From an uncultured Verrucomicrobiota bacterium (GTDB lineage Bacteria; Verrucomicrobiota; Kiritimatiellia; RFP12; UBA1067): 5,962 nt of DNA. The stretch is from assembly GCA_946543025.1 (NCBI GenBank), contig CAMNLN010000223.1, positions 1 to 5,962 on the forward strand, given 5' to 3'. Each line of letters opens with the position of its first letter. Within the stretch, counting starts at the first letter, position 1. Positions 5,892-5,962 of the stretch are shown here, piece by piece. The position numbers and the translations under genes are program-made. The notes beneath the pieces were generated by a model. It saw only the letters and a list, made by a program, of their open reading frames with translations, was not told the DNA's origin and did no database searches.

Positions 5892-5962
5892 TCACAGGTC
5901 CCCTACATCGACCTTCACGTCGGTCGGATCGGGGCCTGGTCCAGCCTTTCGGCGTTCCTCCT
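5892..5962 (-). CDS. C-terminal end of an unidentified gene (runs off the window)
   Basis: One minus-strand frame is open from the window edge to a TGA at 5892-5894. It ends EERRKAGPGPDPTDVKVDVGDL, a plausible hydrophilic C-terminus; the other two frames give less protein-like reads. The small lipoprotein gene follows 17 bp downstream, so the two may be co-transcribed. Only 23 codons are visible and no family can be named. Confidence 0.5.
   Translation of the reverse strand, partial: EERRKAGPGPDPTDVKVDVGDL

Overview
The window is GC-rich, gene-dense bacterial DNA. The likely source is a PVC-group bacterium, with Kiritimatiellota or Lentisphaerota the best guess. That placement is inference. 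It rests on an HU-type protein with a huge Ala/Glu/Arg tail and a CxxC...CxxC zinc ribbon, Pro/Ala/Thr-Asn-rich linkers, and a PAS-only protein, a style I associate with those lineages. No rRNA, tRNA, CRISPR array, insertion sequence or phage gene was seen.

Left half (1-2961): a small protein with a C-terminal membrane anchor (10-318, +) converges on, and overlaps by 4 bp, a 654-residue minus-strand gene (315-2279). The large protein joins an HU/IHF-type DNA-binding domain, about 410 residues of near-pure EEAARKAA-type helical repeats, a zinc ribbon, and a tail carrying a duplicated KSRT-x-RID motif. A roughly 112-bp divergent intergenic region separates it from a PAS-only protein (2392-2961, +).

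Right half (2974-5962): everything reads on the minus strand. A three-gene operon (5572 down to 2974) encodes a membrane-anchored helical protein, a six-helix ABC-2-type permease and an ABC ATPase. Both internal junctions are ATGA overlaps with strong Shine-Dalgarno sites. A good sigma70-type promoter with an extended -10 lies just upstream (5605-5633). Upstream of that is a very short lipoprotein gene (5662-5874) that keeps one reading frame from signal peptide to a dockerin-like calcium loop but is cut by an in-frame TGA. The 3' end of another gene (5892-5962) runs off the window.

The ABC genes form a clear transport or export unit of unknown substrate. The HU-fusion protein is the most unusual item: it looks like a nucleoid protein with a long rigid charged arm and a zinc-binding end. 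The interrupted lipoprotein is the second most interesting locus and lies partly outside any long open frame.
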